Part shown: positions 27,228 to 35,201 of the stretch, piece by piece
How the letters are laid out: every line of letters begins with the position of its first letter
How positions within the stretch are numbered: the first letter of the stretch is position 1
DNA from: Boseongicola sp.
GTDB taxonomy: Bacteria; Pseudomonadota; Alphaproteobacteria; Rhodobacterales; Rhodobacteraceae
Reading direction: 5' to 3'
DNA length: 44,078 bases
Assembly: GCA_028824715.1 (NCBI GenBank)
Contig: JAPPCV010000027.1
Location: 1-44,078 of the forward strand
The notes under the pieces: model-generated
The model's input: the letters and a program-made list of their open reading frames with translations, nothing else
Database searches by the model: none
What the model was told of the DNA's origin: nothing
Made by a program: the position numbers and the translations under genes

Positions 27228-27635
27228 ATGGCACGAATCGCCAAGAAACGCAAGAGCACGGAACCGGACAGTTTCCCGGCCCGGTTCAAGCAGGGACTCG
27301 AGGATTCCAGTCTGCCTGAAGGGGCGCGGCACTTGGCGCGGTACATGAGCGACCACGCACACAACCCAGTTTTTCCTAGGGCAATCTGGCATTCCATCGA
27401 CTCGATGGCGAAGGCAACGGGAATGTCGCCTTCGACCGTCAAGCGACACAAGCGGACCTTGGAGCAATGCGGCGTGATCGTGAGCACACGTCGGAATGAC
27501 GAGTACGGACACCGCACAAGCGACCGGGTCGAGCTTCAGGAACCTTTCGAGGGGAAGGCTTGTCCATCATGTGGCAGGGAATGGGCTTGGAGGTCCCGGC
27601 CCGGCGACTGTCCAAAGTGTCAAAATGACCTCTAG
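27228..27635 (+). CDS. Winged-helix DNA-binding protein with C-terminal zinc ribbon
   Basis: A 135-residue protein. Residues about 55-100 form a helix-turn-helix (SIDSMAKATGMSPSTVKRHKRTLEQCGVI) like those of phage replication initiators and DnaD-like proteins; residues 112-131 form a CxxC...CxxC zinc ribbon. The ATG at 27228 with AAAGGATC is chosen over an upstream frame start. Its stop codon lies inside the first of two palindromes, so it is the natural candidate to bind them, as replication initiator or as repressor. No primase or helicase is encoded in the element. Confidence 0.7.
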   Translation: MARIAKKRKSTEPDSFPARFKQGLEDSSLPEGARHLARYMSDHAHNPVFPRAIWHSIDSMAKATGMSPSTVKRHKRTLEQCGVIVSTRRNDEYGHRTSDRVELQEPFEGKACPSCGREWAWRSRPGDCPKCQNDL

Positions 27636-27692
27636 GTCAAATTGACCTAGAGGTCAAAATGTGCCGGTCCTAGGGGTCAATTTGACCTAGGA
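27626..27692. promoter_or_regulatory. Twin palindromes, candidate satellite origin or operator
   Basis: First: TGACCTCTAGGTCAA, a central A, then its exact complement (27626-27656). Second: an imperfect palindrome at 27668-27692. Both centre on GGTCAA(A/T)TTGACC (27635-27647 and 27675-27687), with centres exactly 40 bases apart, so on the same face of the helix. They are followed by tandem GAAGATAGAAG words (27691-27701 and 27703-27713). The arrangement fits iterons of an origin or a cooperative operator. Confidence 0.65.
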
Positions 27693-27781
27693 AGATAGAA
27701 GGGAAGATAGAAGATTCTCTAGCGGCGCAGGGATTGGAACCCGGACTCTCCAGTTGGTACGTGCCGGGCGGTTTTGAATAC

Positions 27782-27803
27782 GGGTCAGTAAGACCCATTT
27801 TTT
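27782..27803 (+). terminator. Candidate intrinsic terminator
   Basis: GGGTC-AGTAA-GACCC stem-loop followed by A and six T residues. It would separate the regulatory block of the satellite from its head-gene block. The stem is short (5 bp). Confidence 0.5.
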
Positions 27804-27807
27804 GGTG

Positions 27808-27824
27808 CTTACAAATCCTGTAAG
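27808..27824. promoter_or_regulatory. Inverted repeat before head operon, candidate operator
   Basis: CTTACA-AATCC-TGTAAG, a perfect 6-bp dyad, ends 9 bases before the ATG of the first gene of the head block. Its position suits a regulator of late gene expression; the protein that binds it is unknown. Confidence 0.45.
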
Positions 27825-27833
27825 CTACCGGAC

Positions 27834-28310
27834 ATGGACGTTTCAATCAATGGAAACCGCGTGGACCTTGACCAATGGGTGGCCGAACAGGAGGCCGCCT
27901 TTCTGGAGCTTTGCGGCTACAGCGTTGCCAACGGCGACGGCTACGGCGACGCGATCCGCGTGGCGGTGACGCCCAAGGTCACGGCCATGCTTTGGGGGCG
28001 GGACCGGGCGCGATACCGGCAACTTGCGTTGCAGGGCCGCCTTGGGGTCGTGCGGGTGGACTTCGGAATCGGCGGCGAGGGCACGTGCTACAGCCTTGCG
28101 GACCTGCGGGCCGAGTACGGCGACCCGCCGTCCAAGTTTGCGCCCGCCGCTTCCATGATCGGGAACATGGGCAACACGGGGAAGAAGTTTCCCGGCACGA
28201 ACACCTTCAAGCCCCTCCATACCCTTTGGGTGATCCTCCACACGACTCACGCCCAGGACGCATTTGGCGATCTGGCCTTTGACTTCACAAGAAAGGAAAT
28301 CGAGCAATGA
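27834..28310 (+). CDS. Unknown protein at the start of the head operon
   Basis: 158 residues, no family recognised. Mixed alpha/beta composition without membrane helices or signal peptide; an acidic helical N-terminus (DQWVAEQEAAFLELCGYSVA), then a central strand-rich part and a C-terminal half rich in Thr/His/Phe. The stop overlaps the capsid start by ATGA, so it is made with the capsid. Position suggests a head-assembly, size-determination or late-control role; that is inference from context only. Confidence 0.7.
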   Translation: MDVSINGNRVDLDQWVAEQEAAFLELCGYSVANGDGYGDAIRVAVTPKVTAMLWGRDRARYRQLALQGRLGVVRVDFGIGGEGTCYSLADLRAEYGDPPSKFAPAASMIGNMGNTGKKFPGTNTFKPLHTLWVILHTTHAQDAFGDLAFDFTRKEIEQ

Positions 28311-29614
28311 TCGCGAGCCAAAAAATCCAACTGCGCCAATCCGAAATCCGGCAACGCCTCGGTGAGATCGCCGGGCTTGAGGGCGACGATTATTCGGACG
28401 AAGTCAAGGGCGAGGAAACGAAGCTCCAAGGCGAGCTCCGGGAGAGCGAACAGCGCCTGCGAACCGCGCTCACTGTCGAGGCCGCCGAAGACGAAGCGGC
28501 GAAGAAAGAGGCCGAGCAACGCGGCGACAATCAGCTTGACGCGGAAGCCCGCGAGAAGGCCGAGCTACGCTCCAAAGCGACCTTGACCGGATACTTTCGC
28601 GCCGCTGCAAATGGCCGTCTCGTGACGGGTGCCGAAGCCGAATTTGCCGCCGCCTGCGGCGTCGAGGGGATCCCGCTGGAAGTCTTCGAGCCGACTGCCG
28701 AGGAACGGAAGGCCGAAGCCGAGCGCCGGGCCGTCACGCCCGCGCCGGGCACGGTCGGGGTGAACCTTGACCCGATACGCCCGGCCGTCTTCGCGGCTTC
28801 CGTTGTGCCGCGCCTTGGCGTGGACATGCCGCGCGTGCCGTCCGGCACGTTCGCAAGCGGAACCGTGACGGGAAGCGCCGTCGCGGCCGCGAAGGACAAG
28901 GGCGCGGACATTGATGCGACGGCGGGCGCGATCACGGTTTCGACTTCGACCCCGAAGCGTATCAGCGCCCGGCTTGAACTGGCGATCGAGGACATTGCCG
29001 CCGTGGGTCAGGAGAACTTTGAATCGATCTTGCGGCAAAACCTGTCACTGGCGCTTTCGGACGAACTGGACGACCAGGGACTCAACGGCGACGGGCAAGT
29101 TCCGAACCTTGCCGGTCTGTTCAACAAGCTGACCGATCCAAACGCTCCGGCGGCGGGGGTGATCGCCTTCGATGGATTCGTCGGCACGTTTGCGGACGGG
29201 ATCGACGGGCTTTGGGCGACGGTGGCGAAGGACGTTGCAATCGTGGCTGGTCCTGACACCTACAAGCTGGCCTGCAAGACCTTCCGGGACGCTGCCGGAC
29301 AGGACCTGGGCGACGTGAGCTTTGCCGACTATGCCATGCAGCACTACGGCGGTTTCTGGACTTCCAAGCGGATGCCGGACAAGGCCGCGCACATCCAGCA
29401 AGGAATCCTCTACCGCAAGGGCCGCTCCGGCATGGGTGCCAGCATGGGCATGCGTACGGCCGTCTGCCCGCACTGGGGCGAGGTCAGCATTGACGACATC
29501 TATTCGGGCGCGAAAAGCGGGACTCGATCCTTCACGATGCACGTCCTGCTTGGCGACGTGATCCTTGTCCAGCCGGACGCCTATGCGCAAGTGAGCTTCC
29601 GCGTATCCGCATGA
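28307..29614 (+). CDS. HK97-fold major capsid protein with N-terminal scaffold domain
   Basis: A 435-residue capsid subunit. Residues 1-90 are a highly charged coiled coil (delta/scaffold domain), followed by a linker and the HK97-fold domain from about 140 (RPAVFAASVVPRLGVDMPRVPSG ... ARLELAIEDI ... LDDQGLNGDG ... AQVSFRVSA). The nearby prohead protease would remove the scaffold during maturation, probably between about 100 and 145. The complete length argues that the element makes its own heads. Confidence 0.9.
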   Translation: MIASQKIQLRQSEIRQRLGEIAGLEGDDYSDEVKGEETKLQGELRESEQRLRTALTVEAAEDEAAKKEAEQRGDNQLDAEAREKAELRSKATLTGYFRAAANGRLVTGAEAEFAAACGVEGIPLEVFEPTAEERKAEAERRAVTPAPGTVGVNLDPIRPAVFAASVVPRLGVDMPRVPSGTFASGTVTGSAVAAAKDKGADIDATAGAITVSTSTPKRISARLELAIEDIAAVGQENFESILRQNLSLALSDELDDQGLNGDGQVPNLAGLFNKLTDPNAPAAGVIAFDGFVGTFADGIDGLWATVAKDVAIVAGPDTYKLACKTFRDAAGQDLGDVSFADYAMQHYGGFWTSKRMPDKAAHIQQGILYRKGRSGMGASMGMRTAVCPHWGEVSIDDIYSGAKSGTRSFTMHVLLGDVILVQPDAYAQVSFRVSA

Positions 29615-29629
29615 TGGGGAGGCGTTGTC

Positions 29630-29908
29630 GTGGCTTCGCAAGACGTGACATGCAGCGCCGTCCCGGTCGCGGTCGAGGACGAGGCGGCGCTTGTTGACGG
29701 CACGAGCTACACGCTGGGGAATTCAAGCCGCGACAAGGCGATTTTCTGGCGCACTGCCGTCGCCGCTCCGGCAAGCGGATCGGCGGGCAACGTCCTGCCG
29801 CCATTCCGCTCCGAGACGTTCAAGTACGTTGACGACTCTTCCGGCGAAAAATTCTGGGTCTGGACGGATGGCGGCGAGGCCGTCCTGGTCGTGACGGAGG
29901 CGGCATGA
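29630..29908 (+). CDS. Small capsid-associated protein (possible decoration protein)
   Basis: 92 residues, beta-rich, beginning with GTG at 29630 behind a good GGGGAGG site. No family recognised with certainty. Location between capsid and protease genes, small size and lack of charge clusters fit a head-decoration or head-stabilising protein. Stop overlaps the protease start as ATGA. Confidence 0.65.
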   Translation: MASQDVTCSAVPVAVEDEAALVDGTSYTLGNSSRDKAIFWRTAVAAPASGSAGNVLPPFRSETFKYVDDSSGEKFWVWTDGGEAVLVVTEAA

Positions 29909-30873
29909 ACGAGCGGCGCAACTCTGGCGAGGTTCGGCTTGCCGGGCGGACCCTGACCGGCGTCGTTATGGCCTATGGCGACGTGTCGCCGGAGCATTCC
30001 GAGCGATTCCTGCCCGGAGCCTTCGGGCCGGAGCCAAGGGCCGCGCTGGACGTGCAGCACGACCCGTCCCTTATCGTCCTGCCCGCCGAGCGCGTGGCGC
30101 TCACTGACGGCCCGGAGTCGCTCATTCTCCGGGCCGACCTGCCTCCGCGCAGTGGCGCTCATTCCCTTGTCCAGAGGGGGGCGCTCAACGGGCTATCAGT
30201 CGAGTTTGTTTCGCAAGCCGAACACCGGGACGCTTCCGGGGTGCGAGTGATCGAGCGGGCAAATCTGATCGGAATCGGGCTGGTCGACAGTCCGAGCTAC
30301 CCCGGATCGACGGTCGAGGCACGGCGCGGGCTGGGGCGGCTCTTTTCGATGCGCGGCGCGATCCCGACCGGCAAGCGGGTCGCCTGCCGGTGCGGACCCG
30401 GCGACTGCGTATCGGCATTGTTCAAGCAAGGGTCTTTCCGGTCGCTCACTGCCGCCGCTATCGCGGATGATGACGATTTGGTTGACGAAGTGCTTGCCGT
30501 GGTCGGCGACTATTCCGCGCCTGTCGCGTCCCGCAAGCGAAAGTCGGTTCGCTTCTGGAATGACGGCGACGGCAACCTGCAATGGGCGGTGGACGTGCCG
30601 GATACGGCAAGAGGGCGGGCGCTGAAAGAGACAATCGAGTCGGTCGACGTTCTGGCCCGGCCCGTCATGGACATGCAGCGTTCCAAGTGGGTCCGGGAAG
30701 GCACTACGGCGATCTACGCGGATGCCCAAATCCGGGCGCTCACAATCGGCGCGACGGATGCCGCCGAGGGGTGGACCCCGGCATACGTTCGAAAGGCCGC
30801 AAGCGATGACATGCCTGAGCGATCAACGGCGCGTCCAGTCGCAACCCGGCGGGCGGCGCTATGGCGGCTCTGA
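29905..30873 (+). CDS. HK97-type prohead protease with degenerate second domain
   Basis: 322 residues, about twice the usual protease domain. Residues 1-140 form an S78 prohead protease with His52 (QHDPS) and Ser98 (LNGLSVEF) as the catalytic pair and the usual IGLVDSPSYPGS end. A cysteine cluster follows (CRCGPGDC, 161-168). Residues about 213-297 resemble the first domain again (WAVDVPDTARG..., IRALTIGATDAAEGW) but the serine position reads VLARPV and no matching histidine is seen, so this half looks inactive. It matures the capsid by removing the scaffold. Overlaps the next gene by 13 bases. Confidence 0.85.
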   Translation: MNERRNSGEVRLAGRTLTGVVMAYGDVSPEHSERFLPGAFGPEPRAALDVQHDPSLIVLPAERVALTDGPESLILRADLPPRSGAHSLVQRGALNGLSVEFVSQAEHRDASGVRVIERANLIGIGLVDSPSYPGSTVEARRGLGRLFSMRGAIPTGKRVACRCGPGDCVSALFKQGSFRSLTAAAIADDDDLVDEVLAVVGDYSAPVASRKRKSVRFWNDGDGNLQWAVDVPDTARGRALKETIESVDVLARPVMDMQRSKWVREGTTAIYADAQIRALTIGATDAAEGWTPAYVRKAASDDMPERSTARPVATRRAALWRL

Positions 30874-31283
30874 GTCCCTTTCCCCCGGCCACAAGCGCGG
30901 CAACGCGGGCAACGGCAATCGCGCGGATCAGGAGAACCGTTGCCGGTGTCGGAAACATCCAGACAGAAGGCATTGCCGAAGCCGACATTCCGGCGGCAGT
31001 CGATGAGCGAATCGGAGAGCTTGGCGACATGGCTTCGGCGCTGGTCGAGCGCCACGCGCCGGACGCGCCGCAAGCGATCCGTGACGAAGCAATGGTACGC
31101 CTGATCGGATGGCACATTGCCCGCGAACCGCGGGCCCAGGACGCGGTTGAAGCCGGGCCGGTGACGATCCGCAATGCCCGCGACCGGAACCCGACACCGA
31201 ACGCGCTAACCAACTCCGGCGCGAAGGCGTTGCTTCAACCGTGGCGAAGACGCCGCGCCTTGCCGGTCGAGGAGTCGAGCTGA
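30861..31283 (+). CDS. Head-tail connector (HK97 gp6-like)
   Basis: A 140-residue mostly helical protein. The C-terminal NALTNSGAKALLQPWRRRRA closely follows the NALRxSGAxxLLxPWR ending of phage gp6-like connectors, and the central helix pair (EAMVRLIGWHIAREP) fits. It would form the ring beneath the portal that accepts a tail. In a satellite without tail genes this is the docking face for helper-phage tails. Confidence 0.75.
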   Translation: MAALSPFPPATSAATRATAIARIRRTVAGVGNIQTEGIAEADIPAAVDERIGELGDMASALVERHAPDAPQAIRDEAMVRLIGWHIAREPRAQDAVEAGPVTIRNARDRNPTPNALTNSGAKALLQPWRRRRALPVEESS

Positions 31284-32407
31284 TGCGCTTGCCGTGGACA
31301 AGATCCAAACCGAATCGGCGCTCCGGCGCGGTAGGCTACACAGCCAGTCTGACAGCCGCGCTGGAAGCCGGAGCCAGTGGCGCGGCGTCGGACACCGCGC
31401 CACTGGCGACAGCCGCTCTTGAAGCCGCTGCGAGCCTCTATGCCCGGTGCCTGGCCGCCGCGACCGTGAAAGCGCAACCGGCGCTCCGGGACGCGCTGAC
31501 TCCCGGCGTCCTGTCCCTGATCGCCCGCAACTTGATCCGGCGCGGCGAAGATCATCACTTGATCGAGGTCCGGGACGGCAACCTGCACCTTTCGCCAGTC
31601 GGCTTCGCGTACGCGACCGGCGGGCCGGACCCGATGGCGTGGCGCTACTCGATCACGCGGTACGGCCCGACCGATTCCGTTCATTCATGGGTAAGGGCCG
31701 CGCAACTCGTGCACTGTCGATATGCCGTCGACTCGTCGCGCCCGTGGCTTGGCGTCCCGCCCTGGTCCTGGTCCGGCACGACAAGCGGCGCTATCGCGGC
31801 ACTCGATGCGCTGGTTCGGGACAAGGCCAAGGCGCCACACGGCGCGATCCTTGGCGTACCGGAAAGCCCGGAGATCGATAAAGGCGAAGACGGCGAAGAT
31901 GGCGAGATTCGCCCGCTCGATGCCTTCCGGCAGGACTTGGCAAAGGCGAAGGGCGGAAGTCTATTGGCCGAGCATTCGGCCAAATGGCTGGACGATCAAC
32001 CGGGCCAGCCCGGTCGCTCGATGATCGAGCACGTCCCTTTCGGCTTCCCGATTGCCGAAGCCGATGCGCTGAGAACGGCAGTGGGTCGCGACGTGCTGGC
32101 CGCTTGCGGGGTGCCGCCGTCCCTTTTCGTCGCCAACAGTGACGGCACGGCGCAACGCGAAGCCTTCCGCCGGTTCCTGCATTCGAGCCTGCGGCCGCTG
32201 GCGCGGATCATGGAAGCCGAATTGACCCTGAAACTGGACGCGGCCGTTGCGCTGGACTTGTCCGAAATCAATGCCGCCGACGTCGCGGGCCGGGCGCGAG
32301 CCTTCAAGCAACTGACAGAGGCCGGGCTGGACCCGGCAGACGCTGCGGCCAATACCGGCGTTGTGGTCACTCGCCCGTTGCGGACGGAAGGCGACGGCGA
32401 CGAATGA
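31283..32407 (+). CDS. HK97-family portal protein
   Basis: 374 residues from the ATG at 31283, which is joined to the connector stop as TGATG and has GGAG upstream. Portal features: an N-terminal region leading to LYARCLAAATV, the central DPMAWRYSITRYG strand area, the crown-side IEHVPFGFPIAEADALRTAVGRDVLAACGVPPSLF and REAFRRFLHSSLRPLARIMEAEL. It makes the dodecameric DNA gate at one capsid vertex and docks the terminase. Confidence 0.88.
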   Translation: MRLPWTRSKPNRRSGAVGYTASLTAALEAGASGAASDTAPLATAALEAAASLYARCLAAATVKAQPALRDALTPGVLSLIARNLIRRGEDHHLIEVRDGNLHLSPVGFAYATGGPDPMAWRYSITRYGPTDSVHSWVRAAQLVHCRYAVDSSRPWLGVPPWSWSGTTSGAIAALDALVRDKAKAPHGAILGVPESPEIDKGEDGEDGEIRPLDAFRQDLAKAKGGSLLAEHSAKWLDDQPGQPGRSMIEHVPFGFPIAEADALRTAVGRDVLAACGVPPSLFVANSDGTAQREAFRRFLHSSLRPLARIMEAELTLKLDAAVALDLSEINAADVAGRARAFKQLTEAGLDPADAAANTGVVVTRPLRTEGDGDE

Positions 32408-32595
32408 GCGGCTTGATCCCATACGCGGGGAAGGAACGCCGGGGAATTGTGGACAGCAAGCCAGGTACTCGGGCGGATCGGGCCAGCGCACGGCTCAAGA
32501 TCGGTGCGCGCAAGTGTGCCTCATGCGGCAAGCGGTTCACGGCGACGGCGCAACGCCGGATGCTTTGTGCCGTTTGCTTTGCGAAAGGAGACTGA
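32404..32595 (+). CDS. Small zinc-ribbon protein
   Basis: 63 residues with CASCGKRFTATAQRRMLCAVC, a CxxC...CxxC zinc ribbon. Start overlaps the portal stop (ATGA). Function unknown; small zinc-finger proteins in packaging operons may bind DNA or the terminase. Confidence 0.7.
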   Translation: MSGLIPYAGKERRGIVDSKPGTRADRASARLKIGARKCASCGKRFTATAQRRMLCAVCFAKGD

Positions 32596-32598
32596 CCA

Positions 32599-32853
32599 AT
32601 GGTGAAACGCGCGGACCCGGAGCTTGCACAAATGCTGTCTGGCTTCGCGACTTTGGGAGCGGCCAGACAGTGCGTTGGCTTGATGCCGCTGACCCGCGAG
32701 GAATGCGCCCGGATGATCGAGGCCGGACTCGAGGATGACGGACTGCGGATCGGGCGAGTGCTTGAACTCATAGACGCCGAATTGGCGCTCTTGGAGACGC
32801 CTGCACATGCCCGCGAAGCGACCTGCGGCCCTACCACCCTGCGGCTGCACTAG
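32599..32853 (+). CDS. Small helical protein, possible small-terminase candidate
   Basis: 84 residues, mostly helical (DPELAQMLSGFATLGAARQCVG; LTREECARMIEAGLEDDGLRIGRVLELIDAEL). Three bases after the preceding stop, with GGAG before the ATG. No recognised family; its place just before the large terminase gene makes it the best candidate for a DNA-recognition (small) terminase subunit, but it lacks an obvious helix-turn-helix. Confidence 0.55.
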   Translation: MVKRADPELAQMLSGFATLGAARQCVGLMPLTREECARMIEAGLEDDGLRIGRVLELIDAELALLETPAHAREATCGPTTLRLH

Positions 32854-32972
32854 GCGGCGCTGTACGGCACTCTGAGAGCCGCTGAGGGGCAAGGGGACCC
32901 CTGCCCGGAAACGGGCGCGAAATGCCTAGGGGGCGATGGGGGGGTCTTCTTCTCACAGGAAAAGGGGCCGGA

Positions 32973-34409
32973 ATGGACCTTTTGCCGTTTCAGCGCCGGT
33001 TTCTCACGGCGGCGCTTGCGCCGGGGATCGACATTGCCGGGTTGAGCCTGCCCAGGGGCAACGGGAAATCGACCCTGACCGCGCACCTTGCCAAGCGGTT
33101 CCTGACGCCGGGCGATCCGCTGCACGTCGCGGGCGCGGAGGCTCACATTGTCGCGGCTTCGATTGGGCAGGCCCGGCGCACTGTCTTCAAGCAACTGCGC
33201 AAGCTGATTGGCGACGATGACAGTTACCGCGTGGCAGAGTCGATCAACAATGTGCACGTCACGCACAAGGCGACTGGCACTCGAATTTCCGTGCTGGCCG
33301 CGAACGGCAAGACGGCGCAAGGGCTGGTCGATGTTCCTTTCGTTTTCGCGGATGAGCCGGGAAGCTGGGAACTGGCGGGCGGTCAAATGGTCTGGGATGC
33401 GGTCGAGACTGCCTTAGGCAAGCCCGATAGCGACATGCGGATTCTTCTGATCGGGACGCTCGCACCTTTGGGACTGCCGGGGCACTGGTGGCACAATCTT
33501 GTTGGTGACGGCTCATGTGCAGGGGTGCACGTAACGGCGCACATGGGCAATCCCGAAAAGTGGGATAACTGGCCGAACATCCGGCGCTGCAACCCGCTCA
33601 TGTCGCGCTTCCCGAAGTCCCGGCAGACGTTGCTCAAGGAGCGCAACGCGGCGCGGGCGGATACGCGGCTCAAGGCGCGGTTCCTGTCGTATCGCCTGAA
33701 CGTGCCGACTGCCGACGAGTCGGAAGTCCTGTTGACGGTCGACGATTGGCAGGCGGTATGCCGGCGACCGGAAGCGTTGCCGGCGGGCCGGCCCATTGTG
33801 GGGATCGACCTTGGCGCGGGCCGCGCATGGTCTGCCGCCGTCGCAATGTGGAAGTCCGGGCGGGTCGAGGCTTTGGCGGTCGCGCCGGGGATCCCCGACC
33901 TGGCCGCGCAAGAGAAGCGCGACCGGGTTCCTGCAGGTACGTATCAGCGCCTTGAGGACTCCGGATCGCTCCGGGTGGCGACTGGCCTGCACGTCCAGCC
34001 GCCTAAGCAACTGGTCGGGTTGATCGCGGACACATGGGGCAGGCCGGACAAGGTGCTTTGCGACCGGTTCCGGCTGGATGACTTGAAGGATTGCCGGACG
34101 GGCTGGAACCTTGTGCCGCGCGTCACACGGTGGAGCGAGGCGAGCGAGGACATACGCGGCTTGCGCAAGATGGCGAAGGACGGGCCGCTATCGTGTCCGA
34201 AGTCGAGCCGGTCGATACTCAAGGCTTCCCTTGCGGCGGCGCTTGTCCAGCCCGACGACGCGGGCAATTGCCGACTGGTCAAACGCGGCTCGAACAATCA
34301 GGCGCGGGACGATGTTGCGGCGGCGCTCGCATTGGCGGCGGGCGAGTGGGCGCGGCAAGCCGCGAAGCCTGCCCGGAAGCGCGGCGCGTACGTGGGATTG
34401 GTCCAGTGA
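32973..34409 (+). CDS. Terminase large subunit
   Basis: 478-residue DNA-packaging motor. ATPase: Walker A-like LPRGNGKST (26-34) and Walker B VFADEPG with D127/E128. Nuclease: RNase-H-like domain beginning VGIDLGAGRAWSAA (D279) and ending RDDVAAALALAAGEW. ATG at 32973 is supported by AGGAAAAGGGG just upstream; the longer frame lacks homology. Full length with intact motifs, so the element can package DNA into its own heads. Confidence 0.9.
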   Translation: MDLLPFQRRFLTAALAPGIDIAGLSLPRGNGKSTLTAHLAKRFLTPGDPLHVAGAEAHIVAASIGQARRTVFKQLRKLIGDDDSYRVAESINNVHVTHKATGTRISVLAANGKTAQGLVDVPFVFADEPGSWELAGGQMVWDAVETALGKPDSDMRILLIGTLAPLGLPGHWWHNLVGDGSCAGVHVTAHMGNPEKWDNWPNIRRCNPLMSRFPKSRQTLLKERNAARADTRLKARFLSYRLNVPTADESEVLLTVDDWQAVCRRPEALPAGRPIVGIDLGAGRAWSAAVAMWKSGRVEALAVAPGIPDLAAQEKRDRVPAGTYQRLEDSGSLRVATGLHVQPPKQLVGLIADTWGRPDKVLCDRFRLDDLKDCRTGWNLVPRVTRWSEASEDIRGLRKMAKDGPLSCPKSSRSILKASLAAALVQPDDAGNCRLVKRGSNNQARDDVAAALALAAGEWARQAAKPARKRGAYVGLVQ

Positions 34410-34690
34410 GCCGGAAGCGGCCCGGATCGCGGCACTTCGCGGCGCTGGACAAGGCGACGTGGGCGCGGGCGCGGCTGGCCTGCCTGCAACGTGACGGCTA
34501 CAGGTGCAGACGGTGCGGCAAGGCGTCAGCGCTCGAGGCGCACCATGTCACCCCGCTTGAGAAGGGCGGCGCGGCATACGACCTTGCGAACCTGGAGGCG
34601 CTCTGCCGGGGGTGCCATATCGAGGAACACCGGCCCGCGTTGTCGCCTGAACGGGCGGCATGGCGGAAACTCTTGGAGGAAACGACATGA
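34406..34690 (+). CDS. HNH endonuclease
   Basis: 94 residues from a GTG that overlaps the terminase stop (GTGA). HNH core: CRRCGKASALEAHHVTPLEKGG, then DLANLEALCRGCHIEEH, with two CxxC zinc pairs. In HK97-like phages an HNH protein next to the terminase is needed for cos cleavage and packaging, so this points to a cos-type element. Confidence 0.88.
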   Translation: MSRKRPGSRHFAALDKATWARARLACLQRDGYRCRRCGKASALEAHHVTPLEKGGAAYDLANLEALCRGCHIEEHRPALSPERAAWRKLLEETT

Positions 34691-34959
34691 CACAGAAAGC
34701 CCGCATTCTGGCTTCGCTCGATGCTCTGATCGAGCGGAAAGCGGACCAGATCGCGCAGGACGTTTTTGAGGACGTGGTTGAGAACACGCCGGTTGACACC
34801 GGGCAGGCCAAGCGCGGGTGGCGACGGTTCACGGATGAACGCGGGGTGCGGCACGTCGCGAATCCGGAGCATCACATCCTGCAACTGAACCGCGGATCGA
34901 GCACGAAGGCTCCGGCGGCTTTCGTCCAAGGTGCGATTGCGAAGGCGCTCCGGCGCTGA
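34687..34959 (+). CDS. HK97 gp10-like head-tail joining protein
   Basis: 90 residues starting at 34687, ATGA-joined to the HNH gene. VENTPVDTGQAKRGWRR, then NPEHHILQLNRGSSTKAP and FVQGAIAKAL follow the gp10-like neck/tail-completion family. It is the last gene of the head operon and the most tail-ward protein the element encodes. Confidence 0.75.
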   Translation: MTQKARILASLDALIERKADQIAQDVFEDVVENTPVDTGQAKRGWRRFTDERGVRHVANPEHHILQLNRGSSTKAPAAFVQGAIAKALRR

Positions 34960-34980
34960 AAAAGGGGTCACATGGCCCAA

Positions 34981-35187
34981 TTAGGTCGGGGCGTCTTTTG
35001 CCAAATGCTCGCCGCACCAGTTGTCGAAGATCGTAATTGCAGACGTAAACTCTGGCTTCTGCACATCGCCGTCTTGAGTGAACGAAACCACCGGCGGATA
35101 GCGGTGGCACTTGCCCGCGATGCCGGAACCTTCGGGCTCGAAAAAGTGGCAGGTGTCGCAGGTTTCCTTTTCCCGATTGGTGCTCAT
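34981..35187 (-). CDS. Small cysteine-rich protein, opposite strand
   Basis: 68 residues with CDTCHFFEP, GKCHRYPP and a final WCGEH, a likely metal-binding fold seen in many small phage-encoded proteins of unknown role. Has its own ribosome site (AAAGGAA). Being convergent with the head operon and close to attR, it is probably separately expressed accessory (moron) cargo. Confidence 0.65.
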   Translation of the reverse strand: MSTNREKETCDTCHFFEPEGSGIAGKCHRYPPVVSFTQDGDVQKPEFTSAITIFDNWCGEHLAKDAPT

Positions 35188-35201
35188 GTCTAATTCCTTT
35201 C

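Noticed and set aside
27718-27755. tRNA 3'-end-like sequence on the minus strand inside the satellite
   Set aside because: It contains GGTTCCAATCC and an acceptor-like strand, but the T stem has a mismatch, the T loop deviates at one conserved position, and no CCA or 5' half exists. It could be an old attachment-site relic, but the evidence is too thin.
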